Part shown: positions 44,081 through 56,410 of the stretch, piece by piece
Layout of the letters: every line of letters begins with the position of its first letter
Numbering within the stretch: the first letter of the stretch is position 1
NCBI GenBank assembly: GCA_900618425.1
Contig: UZAN01040265.1
Coordinates: 10,396 to 74,395 of the forward strand
DNA from: Echinostoma caproni
Lineage: Eukaryota; Platyhelminthes; Trematoda; Plagiorchiida; Echinostomatidae
Direction: 5' to 3'
DNA length: 64,000 bases
Translations under genes and position numbers: made by a program
The notes under the pieces: generated by a model
What the model was told of the DNA's origin: nothing
Database searches by the model: none
What the model saw: only the letters and a program-made list of their open reading frames with translations

Positions 44081-46334
44081 TGAGAATGGAGATACATAGT
44101 TAGGTTACCGCAACAGATAAAGTCCTGTGAAAATAAAAATATTCTTCAGGTGTTTTAGGCAATTGAAAAGGTAAAATGTGCTAGCATACATCGCCTATTT
44201 CGTTTACATTTAAACCACTGGAAACAAGTGAGCGATTAAACCGAGAAACATTTGGAAAGAAAATCGGTTTATTTAATAAATTTAATAATAATAAATAGTA
44301 GTAAACAATCCCGTTTTAACTTTTACGCCAATTTTCTACCATTTATATGAACCTAATGCATACAACCTTTGCGAATGCTGGTTAGAGTAACATTTCACTT
44401 CTCGTCACCTTATTGATCACCCTGGCAGGCGTATGTATATGGATTCTCCGTGTTTCTATCGACAATAATTCACGAGGCTTGATTACGGATGAACGTACGC
44501 TGAATCAACTGAGGAAAACACCACAATACCTGTTGCAATCCAACAAGATCAGCTGCGCGTTGAGGTCAATTACTTATATATATGTGAACGATATAAGTGC
44601 GAAAAAATGAGGCTGCACAGAAAGTCACGTCAAATCGGCGAGAGAGAGAGAGAGTAATCGTCCTTGCTGCAAATGTTTAGGATCATTGGTGGGATAATTC
44701 CAACGGAAATCTAATTTGCAGCTCGGGGAGTTGATTCGAGAAAAAACGAGCCCCGAAGAATCATGCTGATGATTTTACATTGAGCGTTGGTGGTTAGATG
44801 CGTCTAACCTTGGCCAACTAAACACCAGAACCGAGTTTTGGTGTTTTACAATGAGCAGTATATGAATGAGTAAACAAAAATTCCCATAAATTTCACGTAT
44901 AAAAATGATCAGAAAAAATATTACTGGATGCGCTAACCTAACGAGCGGAATGGACCGCGAAACCGGTCGTAAGCTTCTGGGAAAGTTTTTCCAGTCATTC
45001 ATGTACTACTGATTATAGTCCAACGCTATGTTTACATCGGCTAGAGTTACAATTTTGAATACAATGATTCATTCCAGCAGGTCTTATACATTTTCGAATA
45101 GTGCGAGAAGCTGCCAATCGCCTCCTTTTGTACGTGATCGAAACCTACTGCTCACATATATGAGTAATGCCTTGGAACACTAGTGCTGAGGCTAGCTGAA
45201 TAGCTCCCACGTCAAGTTTCAAACAGCGATATTCGCGGATGTTTTGTGTACCGCTTTTGATTATGCAATAAATCTAGCAATGCTTTTTCTCAAGGGAATG
45301 TGAACTGACCATGTGTGCTGTGAATACTTTACATTAGTTCACAATCCTTCTCTCACATGTCAGGTACAACGTTGAAGATGAATTGTGCACCCCAATAGCT
45401 CTCACTTATCATAGAATCTATCAGCAGCATCTATTGACCAGTAGAACCTTCAGTTAGAAATGATCAGTAAACGTTATGCCTCGTTGAGGTCAAAATTCTC
45501 ACCGTATCTCCACAGTCTCTCAAAACCTGAGTAGACAGGAAAGTCGTTGTGTGCAAACACAAGCTCCTCTGGTAATCTGGGGATTTAGCAATATGTCAAT
45601 TTACACATATGTATCAATCGAGAGAGATTGACTTGCTATTTGACTTCACCCAGTTCATGTGTTCCAGTCAAACTGCTTAGAGGCAGAGAGTGAATTCGTG
45701 TCTTGGTAAACCGCTTACTTTGAGTTGATCAAAAGTCTTAGTTCGGTTACCGCAGCATACTTATTTATTTAGTGAATTCATTGTATTCTTGGTTTTTGAG
45801 GATCCGGTGTTTTCCTTTCCGGTAAGAATGGTCACATTCATGCATCAAATCTATTCCGAATAAGTAAACATAATGAATGTTGAATCCTGCCGTTTGGGGA
45901 ATAATTCATATTTTGCATGAATGGAAGTTTATAGGTACTCTTGAAAATACCTCTGATTTGTATGTGGTTTACATTTATCTTTAGTCAAAATTGATGACTT
46001 TCAGAGCTGTTGATTCAAACACAATAGAATTTATTTGGTAACTGCAGGAAACTTCATTATTCACATGGACTGAAGCAATATTTATTGCTGTAACATAGAT
46101 GAATACGAATAAGTGAACATGCCCACTTCTTTTCGGTTTACCCAATCCCTAGTTTGTCTTTCCTACCATCTAACTGGAAATGTAACTGAAGTGACCATAA
46201 TCTGTTTGGTCTGTTTGTTTCACTTCTATCATTTGGCCCCGGGGCATCACTCTCGTGCGCGCGTGCGTACCATGCATGCAACACAGTTTCATGCCAAAGA
46301 TTTCACTGATCGATCAACCGGTTGAATAACCTAC
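44081..46334. other. No recognisable feature
   Basis: Contains a short (GA)n tract at 44640-44653 and short frames only. If the exon at 46335-46561 is real, its intron or further exons should lie here (minus strand). I could not identify them. Confidence 0.4.
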
Positions 46335-46561
46335 CGTAGAGCAATTAGTCGGGGAATGATCACATGACCAAGTCGCCTAGACATCACGTGAAACTCCCGT
46401 GGGCCAATGCGTGTGTATATCTGTGCATTCGGACCAAACTCGGTTGGATCTGGTGGACGAAACTCCTCAAATCCAATCGCAGGATGCGCAGCATTTTTCG
46501 GCTCGATTCGTGCCACTGAGGCAATTTCGGAGTTCTTTCCCAATTCAACTGCTTGTTTCAT
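46335..46561 (-). CDS. Candidate first coding exon, product unknown
   Basis: The minus-strand ATG at 46561 opens a 75-codon frame: MKQAVELGKNSEIASVARIE at the start, GFEEFRPPDPTEFGP in the middle and MSRRLGHVIIPRLIAL at the end. It closes exactly at a good donor, CTACG|GTAGGT, in phase 2. An in-frame TGA precedes the ATG by one codon, so this would be the start exon. The composition (charged, Pro-rich linker, few Cys) looks like a cytosolic or N-terminal segment. I recognise no family. A chance open frame of this length is quite possible, but its end coinciding with a splice donor raises its weight. Confidence 0.4.
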
Positions 46562-48404
46562 TCACTTGATGCTCGTAGCATTCTATCTTTATTATTTTAT
46601 GGCGTAGCTAGCCACAAGATGTGACTTTGGGAAGTACGACAACCCTTACCAGTGCGTCACAAAACCGCTATTGGCATGCTGGGCTAGTTAATCTTAGTCC
46701 TGATACTTTGTAATCCTGTACCTAGTTTTATTATTATTAGTTAATTATTATTATTATCTTCTTGGTTTCTATTATATAAACAAGAACGTAACATTCTATA
46801 TATAGGAAGGGTGAAGTAAGGCCTCGGTGGCCTTATTCGATATGACGAAACAAAAGAACCAAAATAATGGGTGGACGACCCATTCCATTTGTCCCCGGCT
46901 ACTCGAGGAAATCTTTTGTATTTGTGGTGTATACATGTCCCTCTTAAGTGTGATTGTCACCGAAGAGGCAACTTGATACAACAACTGATAATCGATTTGA
47001 TCTGTCAAAGCTGCTCAGTAATGACAGAAGATAAATTGTTCATAANATCAGATGATTACGAATGACGGCAGCGGCGGTTTCAGACCAGTATCAGTCAGAA
47101 GGACTTTACTTCTCCAATTTGGACACTGATTTCATGGTTTGGCTGTTTATCATTGAATAAATTCTTTCTGTATGAACTTATTCTACAGCTCCGGAATGAG
47201 CACAGCCCTGAAAATTTTAAAAGGTTCAGGAAGGGCGATCATATCTGATTCATCTGGCCAGTTTCGTCCGTTATCTGTGTTTAAAAATTGAATAGTAGGA
47301 TATCATTATTTTACGTTTGAAACGACTCCGATCATCTACTCACCAAACTGTGATGTAACATGAATCCTTTGTTCATGCTATCCATCAATCAGTATGTCAG
47401 TATGAGTTCCATAAAAATTGCGGTGAATCATTTCATGCAGAAAAGGATGTCAAAATAGCGTTGAAAAACTGAAAAGGATATTTTAGTTCCTACCCTTTCA
47501 TCGGAGATTTCGGACCAGATTCTAACGCATCTTTAGCGTGAACGGAAGATAACTCAAGTGTTTCCCAGTCCGTAATTGAAAAATCAATTTTCGTATTACA
47601 GTTCAATTAATCCCTACACTTTTAAAAGAAATATCTGCTGAAGTGACAGTGTTTGTGAAAATATGCATTGTGGAATGATCAATGATAATCAGTGAACGTT
47701 TGTATTGTTTTCAGATGTTATGATAAGAATAACTGAACCCGATGACCGAATGATACTTGCTGAGTTGATGAACTACCAAAATATCTCACCAATGTGAACA
47801 GCATGACAGTTTTTTGCGCTGTTTTGAAGCGTGGTTTATTTGAGTTCAACCGTTCTGTTTTGTTCGTATTACATCATTTTTTCAATATATTCATCTTTGG
47901 TTGTATCTTGATAAACCTGAAGATTACCAGAGATATCTTAGACTAGCAGTTCCATAAAACTTTGAAATAAGGTCCAGCACATCATGGAAAAAACGACCTA
48001 CTTGATAAATAAATCATAGCGCAGGTTTGCAAGCTGGTCTGAAACAGTGCAATGCCAGAAAAAAAGCAAATTTATCTTATTTCAACGATCGATATTGGCT
48101 CTCTGCTTAGAAAAATCGATGAATTGGAAGACATTGTACGAAGTTAGAAGTAGAAAAATCTTGAAGATAACTATGCTGCAAGAATTGCGGTTGCACGAAG
48201 AAATTCCCAGCGAAATTATACACGTGGTGGCTTTCACTATCCTGACAAAGTACGTTTTCACGCCAACGCAACCAAAGGATAAAAGTAAAGAGTCAACGAA
48301 AGTTCACTTCATGATCCATATGGTTCGGCTGATAATTTGGGATAGTTGGTTTCCTTTTAGTCTATTCTATTTATTTTAATTATCAAGTGTCCACGGCATA
48401 AAAA
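46562..48404. other. No firm feature; 110-codon open frame at 48047-48379
   Basis: The plus-strand frame at 48047-48379 is lysine-rich (HEEIPSEIIHVVAFTILTKY, FTPTQPKDKSKESTKVHFMI) with no motif I know, and ends just before the RTE fragment. An upstream region at 46790-47060 has short frames on both strands. Confidence 0.3.
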
Positions 48405-49133
48405 TGCTCGGTTGGCATTTGCCAACTTGAGACATCTGTGGCGCCGTCGCGACATCCGGCTGTCTGTGAAGGGCCGAGTATATGCTGCAGCAGTTCGGCC
48501 AGTGCTGCTTCACGGTACAGAGACCTGGCCATTACGGGAACCGGATAAAAATAGATTGTTGGTGTTCGAACATCGCTGTCTAAGTCGCACTGCAAGAGTC
48601 TGGTGGGACAACCGGACGAGCAATGCTGAGATTAGGCGCAGAGTTTTGGGTAACCGAGATCATCCACTGGAGCGAATAGTCAACCCTCATAGATTAGGCT
48701 GGTTGGGACATGTGCTGCGCATGTCACCAGATAGGTTCCCACGGCGAGCGATGTTTGACGAGGCAGGTAGTGGGTGGAAAAAGATCATGGGCGATCAAAC
48801 TTAGACCTGGCATGCTAGTATGAAAACCCAAACCAGGAGACCGGGTCACGTAAGTCCCGTTAGGCTCCCTGTCTGGGGACTCCGAGATCATTATCAGCGA
48901 TGGTTAGAGACACTGAGCAATATTGCTGGGTATCGCAAACAGTGGCGCTCAAGCATCTACTCATTATTCTTGTAACTTCAGTCTATATAAATGCGCTATC
49001 TTCCGTTTGAATCTGCTGTCAACATTCTATTCTTCATTCCGTTGTTTTATTCAATGGGACACTCAAAGACAGCAACTAAAATCGGCGTACGAAGGTGCAC
49101 GATTAATGGTTATAATAACTGAACTGAACTGAT
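48405..49133 (+). pseudogene. RTE-type non-LTR retrotransposon 3' end
   Basis: The C-terminal region that follows the RT domain: FANLRHLWRRRDIRLSVKGR, VYAAAVRPVLLHGTETWPLR, RLLVFEHRCLSRTARVWWDN, NAEIRRRVLG and HRLGWLGHVLRMSPDRFPRR, then GSGWKKIMGDQT followed by a stop and TWHASMKTQTRRPGHVSPVR. This combination is typical of RTE-like elements common in flatworm genomes. The copy is 5'-truncated, as expected from incomplete target-primed reverse transcription. A short 3' untranslated region ends in an ACTGAACTGAACTGA repeat near 49117-49131, a typical RTE-style short-repeat tail. Only one clear stop interrupts the frame, so this is one of the younger insertions here. Confidence 0.85.
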
Positions 49134-49207
49134 TCCATTTGTTCCACGTACATCAAGTACTGTGAATGATCTTCTATCGCAGCATGATTGAAATCGAACT
49201 TCAGTGC

Positions 49208-49440
49208 TCATGCCTGTACACAGAATGAGACCACAGACAGTCTCACTCAGCTCATAAAGGTCTAACAAGCAATAAAAAAGTGGCTTAACTCAAACCCACA
49301 CCCCAAAATTCGTGAACTGGAAACTTGTGTTTCTGAGTGAGTCAAATGAAAAAACCGAAGAAGACAAGCCGGATTATTGATACGAATGACGTTCATCTTG
49401 TGCGCATTATGTGGCACNCATGAGTTTGCCAATCAATACA
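49208..49440 (+). repeat. Unclassified dispersed repeat, copy 2
   Basis: Second copy of the repeat at 40925-41145, same strand: ACAGTCTCACTCAGCTCA, TTCGTGAACTGGAAACTTGT, GAAGACAAGCCGGATTATTG and GTGCGCATTATGTGGCAC. It contains one undetermined base. Confidence 0.55.
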
Positions 49441-50115
49441 CTTTGCATTTAGGATTGTATCAGGGGACATTTAGCTTATAACCACGGTATGTTGAGATAA
49501 ACTCATAAATGAGTAAAGAACTGGTCAAGAATACAACATTGTACAGTTGGTGGCAAATATTGCACCTTATCTAAACGCGATTATCGCTATTCGGAAAGTG
49601 CATTAGAAAGTAATACACGCTTCAACGTCGACCAAACTTAAGAAACTTTTAACTTCTCCTCGCTTGCCTTCCATGAAACCAGAGTCCTTGGTGCATTAAG
49701 AAGTTAAACATTCCTGGGAAAGGGAGGGGGTTGAGCTCAGCATTTTAGATGCAAATTATGCTCTTTGTCCTTTCTTTTCTTTTATATCTTTACCTCCTTT
49801 TATCCGATGCACAGTGATACAATTTTCAGGAAGGTGGAAGTGGCGAATCAGTGGTCTACCATACAACATAGAATGAGGAAAATCAAGCTGTGGTCGTGTT
49901 GGGATTCGTACACACGTCCCCCCGGGTTGATAATTTACCGACCACGGGCGAACACCTGATTGTGCTGGAACTAACAAACTGACTAACGGCGCACCGAGAT
50001 TGAAATTAAATCTATTTAAAGGTTCGTCGTTGACAAAAATGGAGTTCAGAGAACGCGTTTCAGAAACTGACAAAAATAAACAATCACTGTCTAAGTGAGT
50101 AACGGACCACACGTG
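49441..50115. other. No firm feature before the gap
   Basis: A minus-strand frame is open from 50115 down to 49756 but is joined to the gap. It has no motif that I know. Confidence 0.35.
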
Positions 50116-50439
50116 NNNNNNNNNNNNNNNNNNNNNNNNNNNNNNNNNNNNNNNNNNNNNNNNNNNNNNNNNNNNNNNNNNNNNNNNNNNNNNNNNNNNN
50201 NNNNNNNNNNNNNNNNNNNNNNNNNNNNNNNNNNNNNNNNNNNNNNNNNNNNNNNNNNNNNNNNNNNNNNNNNNNNNNNNNNNNNNNNNNNNNNNNNNNN
50301 NNNNNNNNNNNNNNNNNNNNNNNNNNNNNNNNNNNNNNNNNNNNNNNNNNNNNNNNNNNNNNNNNNNNNNNNNNNNNNNNNNNNNNNNNNNNNNNNNNNN
50401 NNNNNNNNNNNNNNNNNNNNNNNNNNNNNNNNNNNNNNN
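50116..50439. other. Assembly gap (324 N) bounded by a 13-bp direct repeat
   Basis: CGGACCACACGTG occurs at 50103-50115 and again at 50440-50452, exactly at both edges, as expected if the gap lies in a tandem repeat or is an assembly join on a shared word. Confidence 0.9.
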
Positions 50440-51920
50440 CGGACCACACGTGTCGAATACGTACGTAGTTGTTATCACACGCTGAGCTCGCACAAACACG
50501 CGGGGAGCTATGGGTATCCATGACTATTGTTTTGTTCAGCGGTTTTGCATCGGCATGTAATCATAGATGGGCCACAATTATATCAAACAATTGTGATTTT
50601 ACGCATGTCGGATCATGTTTACGTGTGTGCGTGCGTGTGTGTTGTGCGAATACCACACGGATCATTCAGTATAGGACCAAACACGAACGCTTCCCTTGGG
50701 GTGTACATGCATGCCGCCTGGGATCACAGTTTCGGTTCGTGCTGCCGCCACGGAAAGCAGTAGATGAAACTAAGCAGTTTTAGGGTCATTTTAGCCTTAG
50801 TTTTGGGTTCACAGTTCTTGGTAAAAAAATAAACCTACACAAAGAGTGATATGCGAGAGAAAGCGATTAGTTCATCGATGGAAAAATGACCGATTGTCAC
50901 ATGACGTATGGAATAGGATGTTAACTATTTATATGGCAGTGTTCACACGAAAATTTTCACTTCTGTCTTGTATTTTTACACCTTTGTTCGATTTAAATAT
51001 GACTATCAATGCATCGTTTGTAATGGATTACCAACTTTGAAGTTCGGAAAATGAGTGTGATCGCATGACTGTCATATGACCGTCTGACTTCCCTGTGTGC
51101 TCGTTTGCGCCTACATGTTTCCTTCGCAGTCTGTACCCGACAGTTACCACGACTTACCGTGGTCGACTGACAGAGGTCAATTTGATTCGGGACGGGACAT
51201 GAAACCGGGTTCGTAAACCGTTGCTGTTCCCATGTCACATGGGTTGTTCCGGTCATTTTACCACACACCCCCGCCTTACATTATTCGTCGGAGAATCTGA
51301 TCGTAATACTCATACACCTAATCCTTCCAACCGATCAATCAACCGTATATTCGCGCACAATCCAAATATAACTTTTGTTTTACAGAAGGTATTTTATTAG
51401 CGGTGAAAAACTGAACTTGCTTAGTTGGAATTACTATAAATATTATTATAATTATTATTATTTTATGTGAAATTTCATGTATTTTTGAATAAGCGAAGTA
51501 ACTCGTTGAAGTAAAATCGATTGCTTTGGTGAATATCTTTAGGAGCCCCGATCATATATGTTTAATCTCCCATCATCCTGAAAGAGGAACATCCAACACA
51601 ACCACCCTGTACCATTATTCACGTTATTGTACACATCAATTTAACTCATGAAAGCGAACCCAAACCACAGATAGCTCGCGTGTTCCCCTTTACTCAGGCT
51701 AACAAGTTTACAATGGATAGAGTGTATTCACACCTCTTCAAACCCTTGAAAGGGATAAGAAGTAACATGTAAAGTTTTAGTGTTAATGACAGTGGCCTGT
51801 CCAGTTCTTGAGACAAAAACCCGAAACCCAACGGTTAATGGTTCTACTCGTGATAAGGCTGTACAATCTTCCGATGAAATGATGTTCAGCAGAATCATTC
51901 GCTACCTTAAGAGGAACGAG
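50440..51920. other. No recognisable feature
   Basis: A GTGTGCGTGCGTGTGT tract lies near 50622-50643. Overlapping short frames on both strands carry no motif. Confidence 0.4.
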
Positions 51921-52003
51921 TGTTCAGATCCTGGCCTACAAGATGACGCATACCCTGGAGCGACATGTTACAGTTTTCGGACAACTGTGGTCAATCAATT
52001 TCC
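51921..52003 (+). mobile_element. LTR-like repeat, first ~80 bp only
   Basis: TGTTCAGATCCTGGCCTACA, GATGACGCATACCCTGGAGC, TGTTACAGTTTTCGGACAAC and TGTGGTCAATCAA match the start of the LTR-like family, then the match stops. Confidence 0.6.
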
Positions 52004-52057
52004 ACGACGATCCACCTAACTAATTAACAAATAACCAGGATGTAAAGTTTATGCACA

Positions 52058-52336
52058 CTAATAGTCGATTGGTCTGCCCTTGTTCCTTAGGACAATTTCG
52101 AGTCTCTTCGGCATGGAGTCCACCAACTTTGTTATGAAGTCATTATCTATTTTGTGCTCCATTACGTATCGCACTTTTACCTTCAATGTCAAATGTGTAG
52201 GTAGCCCATTGACCTCTCCCTTCAAAACAGAAAACAGATTTTCAATCACGTTGAGATCCGAGGTATTAGGAGGGAGTTGCATGAACTGAACCTTGGAGTC
52301 ACGTATCTTGATCCACCTAAAGGGAGTCATGTCCAA
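52058..52336 (-). pseudogene. Tc1-like transposase C-terminal fragment
   Basis: The minus strand reads KVQFMQLPPNTSDLNVIENL, FSVLKGEVNG and so on to a stop at 52058. The block PPNTSDLNVIENLFSVLK is the C-terminal signature of Tc1/mariner-superfamily transposases (PP.S.DLNPIEN.W...K) and carries the last acidic catalytic residue. The N-terminal DNA-binding and first catalytic parts are absent upstream. It is distinct from the mariner at 14830-15960. Confidence 0.8.
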
Positions 52337-53416
52337 ATGGAATCGCGGCCATCCGAAAATTGATAAGGTGTAGGGATACCCAAGTGAACATCATACACCT
52401 TTTGAAAACCAAACTTTGTTCAAAATGCAAATCAGTTAAAGCTTTTTAACCCCTACGGTTAACGGTGAAATACGTTACTGATTGACAGGATATCAAGTAG
52501 GGTCACCATTCCACATTAGTACACATTCACACGCACTTTCGAAGACTATCACATGTGACGGAGAAGTTGCTGTAAGATAAATGTATTCTCTTTCTACTTC
52601 AAGATATCTCAATCTGAGATTCATCACAGACCATGGAAATACAGAATGACAGATCGGTTAACAAACTTCCTTTTACCTCCTGTGACTTTGAACATGATTC
52701 GGTCATATACATGTATATACATATGATGTACTATGACTGAACGCTCCCATGGAAAAATCTGTATATTCGTCCTCATTTGTTCGATCGGAAACATGCTACT
52801 TGGTCTTTGGTTGTGCTCTCCTTCGGTTTAAACCTCATATGTCAGCGATTTAACATTGTGTTCGACATATTCCAGGTCCTCGACTCGCCCAAACTATTCC
52901 GAGATTCAAACCCGCAAGTTTATTTTAGTCGATTGATCAACTTATTAGGGTACCAATCAATCTACTTGGTTCCTGCTTTTTCTTAGCATGTTTGGCTGAA
53001 TATTTGAGATTGTCTAACAATGAAATTGTGGTATGCAAATTTACTAGCATGCTGTATGTGATTTGTCATATGCCAGATGTTCGATATTTTAACAAAAATA
53101 CAGTTCGTTAATGTTTGACTCTGTTATCCTAAAAAGACGATCTGTGAAATCGCACACCAACCCCACGAAATATGATGGTCAATCAGATCCTAGACCTGGA
53201 TACGCTAATGTCTGCAAGCGAAACTTATTTCAGTTGGACCCCTCCAGTTCGTGATGTATACGAAAATTAAATCGATGATTTTAACCTTCTTATAGCAACT
53301 CGATTCCCTGTTTTCACGAATGTAACACCACGAGAGTGAGGAAATCGCGGTTCGCTCACCAAACATATGGGGTTGTATGAGTGGAAATCTTGCACTGAAG
53401 AGCAACGCAAAGCGTC
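52337..53416. other. No recognisable feature
   Basis: Only a B-box-like GCGGGTTTGAATCTC on the minus strand near 52903-52917 stands out, without a clear A box. Confidence 0.4.
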
Positions 53417-53660
53417 TGTGGTGATCCGATTGTCCCAGGTAGCGCCAACCAATGAGGTTAAGCATCACAGTCTCTTTATGATGAACCACCGGTCAATAGA
53501 ATAGACCAATCAGAAACCATGCGGTTCAAACAGAAACTGTGTGACTTAGAAGACACAAGCAGGCGATTAGTGAAGGTTTGTTTAGACGACGATGTTTCTT
53601 TGTAAATACCATCAAATTCTGTTGGCTTTTTCCAATAAACTCAATTCTACTTCAATAAAC
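53417..53660 (+). mobile_element. LTR-like repeat, heavily decayed
   Basis: TGTGGTGATCC at the start, a middle deletion, GACCAATCAGAAACCATGCG, AGGCGATTAGTGAAGG and CCAATAAACTCAATTC keep the order of the family landmarks. The first half is mostly lost. Confidence 0.5.
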
Positions 53661-55090
53661 TTTTATCTACCGCTTGTAGGTATTAAACTACGCCAGACAA
53701 ATACTAGTGCAATTCCTGATTGCTGCTTCGTGATTCATGCCTTTTTCGATTACTTCATTATACTAACCCAAACAAGTCAACAGCTGGTGGACAAATAGAG
53801 AAGTCACAATTAAGATGTTTTTCCCCTCAGACAGCGCAAGTTTTTGCTGTTTGGTTTTAGTCAAATTTTTACAAGGTGCTTAGAAAATCAAACAAATAAT
53901 GATTAAGGTTACTTCCGCTGGAATTTTGTTTTTAGGCACTACTATTTTCTACAATAAATAATGATTCTATGCCAAATCACTGAATACAATCGTATCTATG
54001 TAATTCTGTTTTAGAAACGCCGTACTGCTTTAGGGAAATGTACTGTCCACTGGCTGAGAAAGAATTCGTTGTTTTCATATCTCTGTCTGCGTTCGTTTGT
54101 ATTTTGGAAATCAAACGAGACGTCCCGATCAAGGTCGACGTCTGGTCAGTGATACGTGAGTGAAAACTGTATGACCGAGAAGGGCGTGAATCAGTTTATT
54201 CTTACGGCCATTTAGTCTTGTATTGTGTCCAACATTCTATGTTGCATGGACATTGTCACTATAAGACTCTGAACGGGAGATAACGTGGAAAATGTTTATT
54301 TGATTTCCGGCAAACCACGGAAGCTCTGAACAAGACCCGGAGTGAGATACTCTGTTCGTTTTTGGTCAACTGAATAGCTCTGTGAAAATAGAACGAGATT
54401 GAGGACAAAGTTTATGTGTACATGCACATATGTATACAATCCGCGTTTCATCCATTCGTTTTGATCATATTTCACTGAATATGTATGACTGGAATGGACG
54501 GAGAATGAAGGCACAAGGAACCGATGTTCATGTATGCTTTATTTTCTAGTCAGTCTCAGAATAGCTGAATTTATTTGATATCGGAAACCTTTTACTGATT
54601 ATTGCTCCGAAAATACCCGCATTTGTGATATTATGAATCCCTTGGAAAAGATTATTCGCTCTCACACCCACTAAACGAAAACAAATGAAAGTTAGCGTCT
54701 CAGACACATTCCGTAGCTGCTAATTATTGTGTGCGTGGTTATCAAATGTATTATCTACACAGGAATTTTACCTTTGGAGTCAGTTAGACTTCCTATGTCC
54801 ATATTTGGCTGAATACGTGCATGGCCAATTCAGCTACACCTAGCGCCAGTACCCTGTGAGTGCCAGAGTCGAAATGATGCAAACTAGTGGTTGGTTGCAC
54901 GAATAGCTTTAGTGGGTATCGTGATGAAGCATAAATCTCTTACGCTCCGAATAAGAATGGAAGCAAAATTACTGCGCATACGTATTATTTTGCAAACAAT
55001 ACTGTTTGAACATGAGACCAGACACCTGCAGTGGATATCAAATAGATCTTTCGCTGATTATTACGATGATTTGTTCTTCATCAGTTTGAC
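53661..55090. other. No firm feature
   Basis: A plus-strand frame at 54891-55087 leads into the ATC microsatellite. If the exon at 55179-55446 is real, an upstream exon could lie here. I could not pair splice sites. Confidence 0.35.

Positions 55091-55157
<67 letters not shown>
55091..55157 (+). repeat. (CAT)n microsatellite, ~22 units
   Basis: An uninterrupted CAT/ATC array that ends 21 bp before the AG of a strong candidate splice acceptor, so it would lie at the end of an intron. Confidence 0.95.
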
Positions 55158-55178
55158 GTTTTTATTGCACCTTTTTAG

Positions 55179-55446
55179 TTTGATGAACAGCAGACATGGA
55201 AGGATCCATAGTCACGACTATCTGCTTTCATTGATGAAAACCGGTAATCTAAACCCCGGGGGAAATGATAATAATAATCATCATCATCATCATCGTCGTC
55301 ATTATCAGCGTACTGCAAAACACAGCGAAAAGCATCTTCACCGATCACGACCTAACTCGCAAGGCATTCAAAGTTACTGTAAGGTGAACAGGAATGGGAC
55401 CTATTTTGAAGCGCGGTGTGCGGTGTGTGGGGGAGGGGCGAAATGA
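55179..55446 (+). CDS. Candidate terminal exon with Asn/His tract, product unknown
   Basis: TTTTTATTGCACCTTTTTAG is a textbook acceptor. After it the frame reads LMNSRHGRIHSHDYLLSLMK, TGNLNPGGNDNNNHHHHHRR, HYQRTAKHSEKHLHRSRPNS and QGIQSYCKVNRNGTYFEARC, then AVCGGGAK and TGA (88 codons). It is strongly basic and hydrophilic, with a low-complexity N/H run coded by AAT and CAT repeats and three Cys at the C-terminus. The ATG at 55183 could alternatively be a start. I know no family with this sequence. Low-complexity content weakens the coding case; the acceptor, length and clean stop support it. Confidence 0.42.
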
Positions 55447-56293
55447 AACCTGCACGATCAGTGCAAAAAACACAATGTCAAACAAGGCATACATACCTTT
55501 TTTTGCGAATTCTAGGTTGATAAAAAAATGATAATGATTGTCGTTTCACGATCATATCCTTCAGCGTTTCCGACCAATCAGTTGCAGAGTCTTATATACT
55601 TCAGCCTGGAAGACAAACGATATCTGCTCTGTTTAATCACAAAGTTGTAGAGGAGCATTTAAAGTAATTTGTGAACTGCAGCTCGCTAATTGCCTCCCTC
55701 CTCAGGACAAAGAATCATCGATAGAACTGGAATTGTTTCACACAAGGGGGGTTGTTCTGTCTTTAAATCCATCAGTCTGAAGATGATGTCTAATTAACAT
55801 TATTTACCACTCTAACCAAAATATAGCGATTTAAGCAGAACAATTATTCACTTCGTCTATCAAATATCAGTTTAAGCTGATTGTTGTTGCTTAAATACGT
55901 TTTTAGTGATCTCCAAAACGGACGTTTTATCTATCCTAATGTACTGTTAAAGTCAACTCTCCAAGGTTGTGACGGAACGCACATTGTGGCTGGAAGCAAC
56001 AATGATATCCGAAGTGTATAGTTTGTGACCAGTCAAAGCCTGGAGCAGTCTGTCAGTGAGATTCCAGGATTTTATTCAGGATATTGGAAACCCCAACAAT
56101 AAGTCACTTTAGTGGAGCAAACTTCCAAAGCGGTTACCGCAGCTGACATTCGTAAAACCGGCGCAGAACACAAACCTGTACCCTTAATAGACAATGAATC
56201 AGTCAGGCTCATTCATCATGCACGTCATAGCGCAAAGCTTGCACGCCTTGTGGTTAGCTTGGGCAACTGAACGCAAAAGGAATTTCTTTCATT
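55447..56293. other. No recognisable feature
   Basis: If 55179-55446 is a terminal exon, a 3' UTR should lie here. I see no AATAAA within about 200 bp, only a weak GATAAAAAAA at 55519. Confidence 0.35.
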
Positions 56294-56345
56294 TATCCAT
56301 TCATCCATTCATGCATTCATCCATCCATCCCTCCATCCATCCGTT
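56294..56345 (+). repeat. (CATC)n tetranucleotide microsatellite
   Basis: About twelve imperfect CATT/CATC/CATG units. Confidence 0.9.
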
Positions 56346-56410
56346 TATCCATCAATCGACAATATTAGACTGTCGTAAGCTGCTTTCATCTCTAATTTGT
56401 GAAGTAGACC

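Noticed and set aside
43819..44099. Open frames of 71-92 codons on both strands
   Set aside because: They are the (TATG)n microsatellite read in different frames; a 4-nt period without stops stays open by itself.
50620..50645. GTGTGTGCGTGCGTGTGTG as a Z-DNA or regulatory site
   Set aside because: A short purine-pyrimidine tract of a kind common by chance; nothing around it supports a function.
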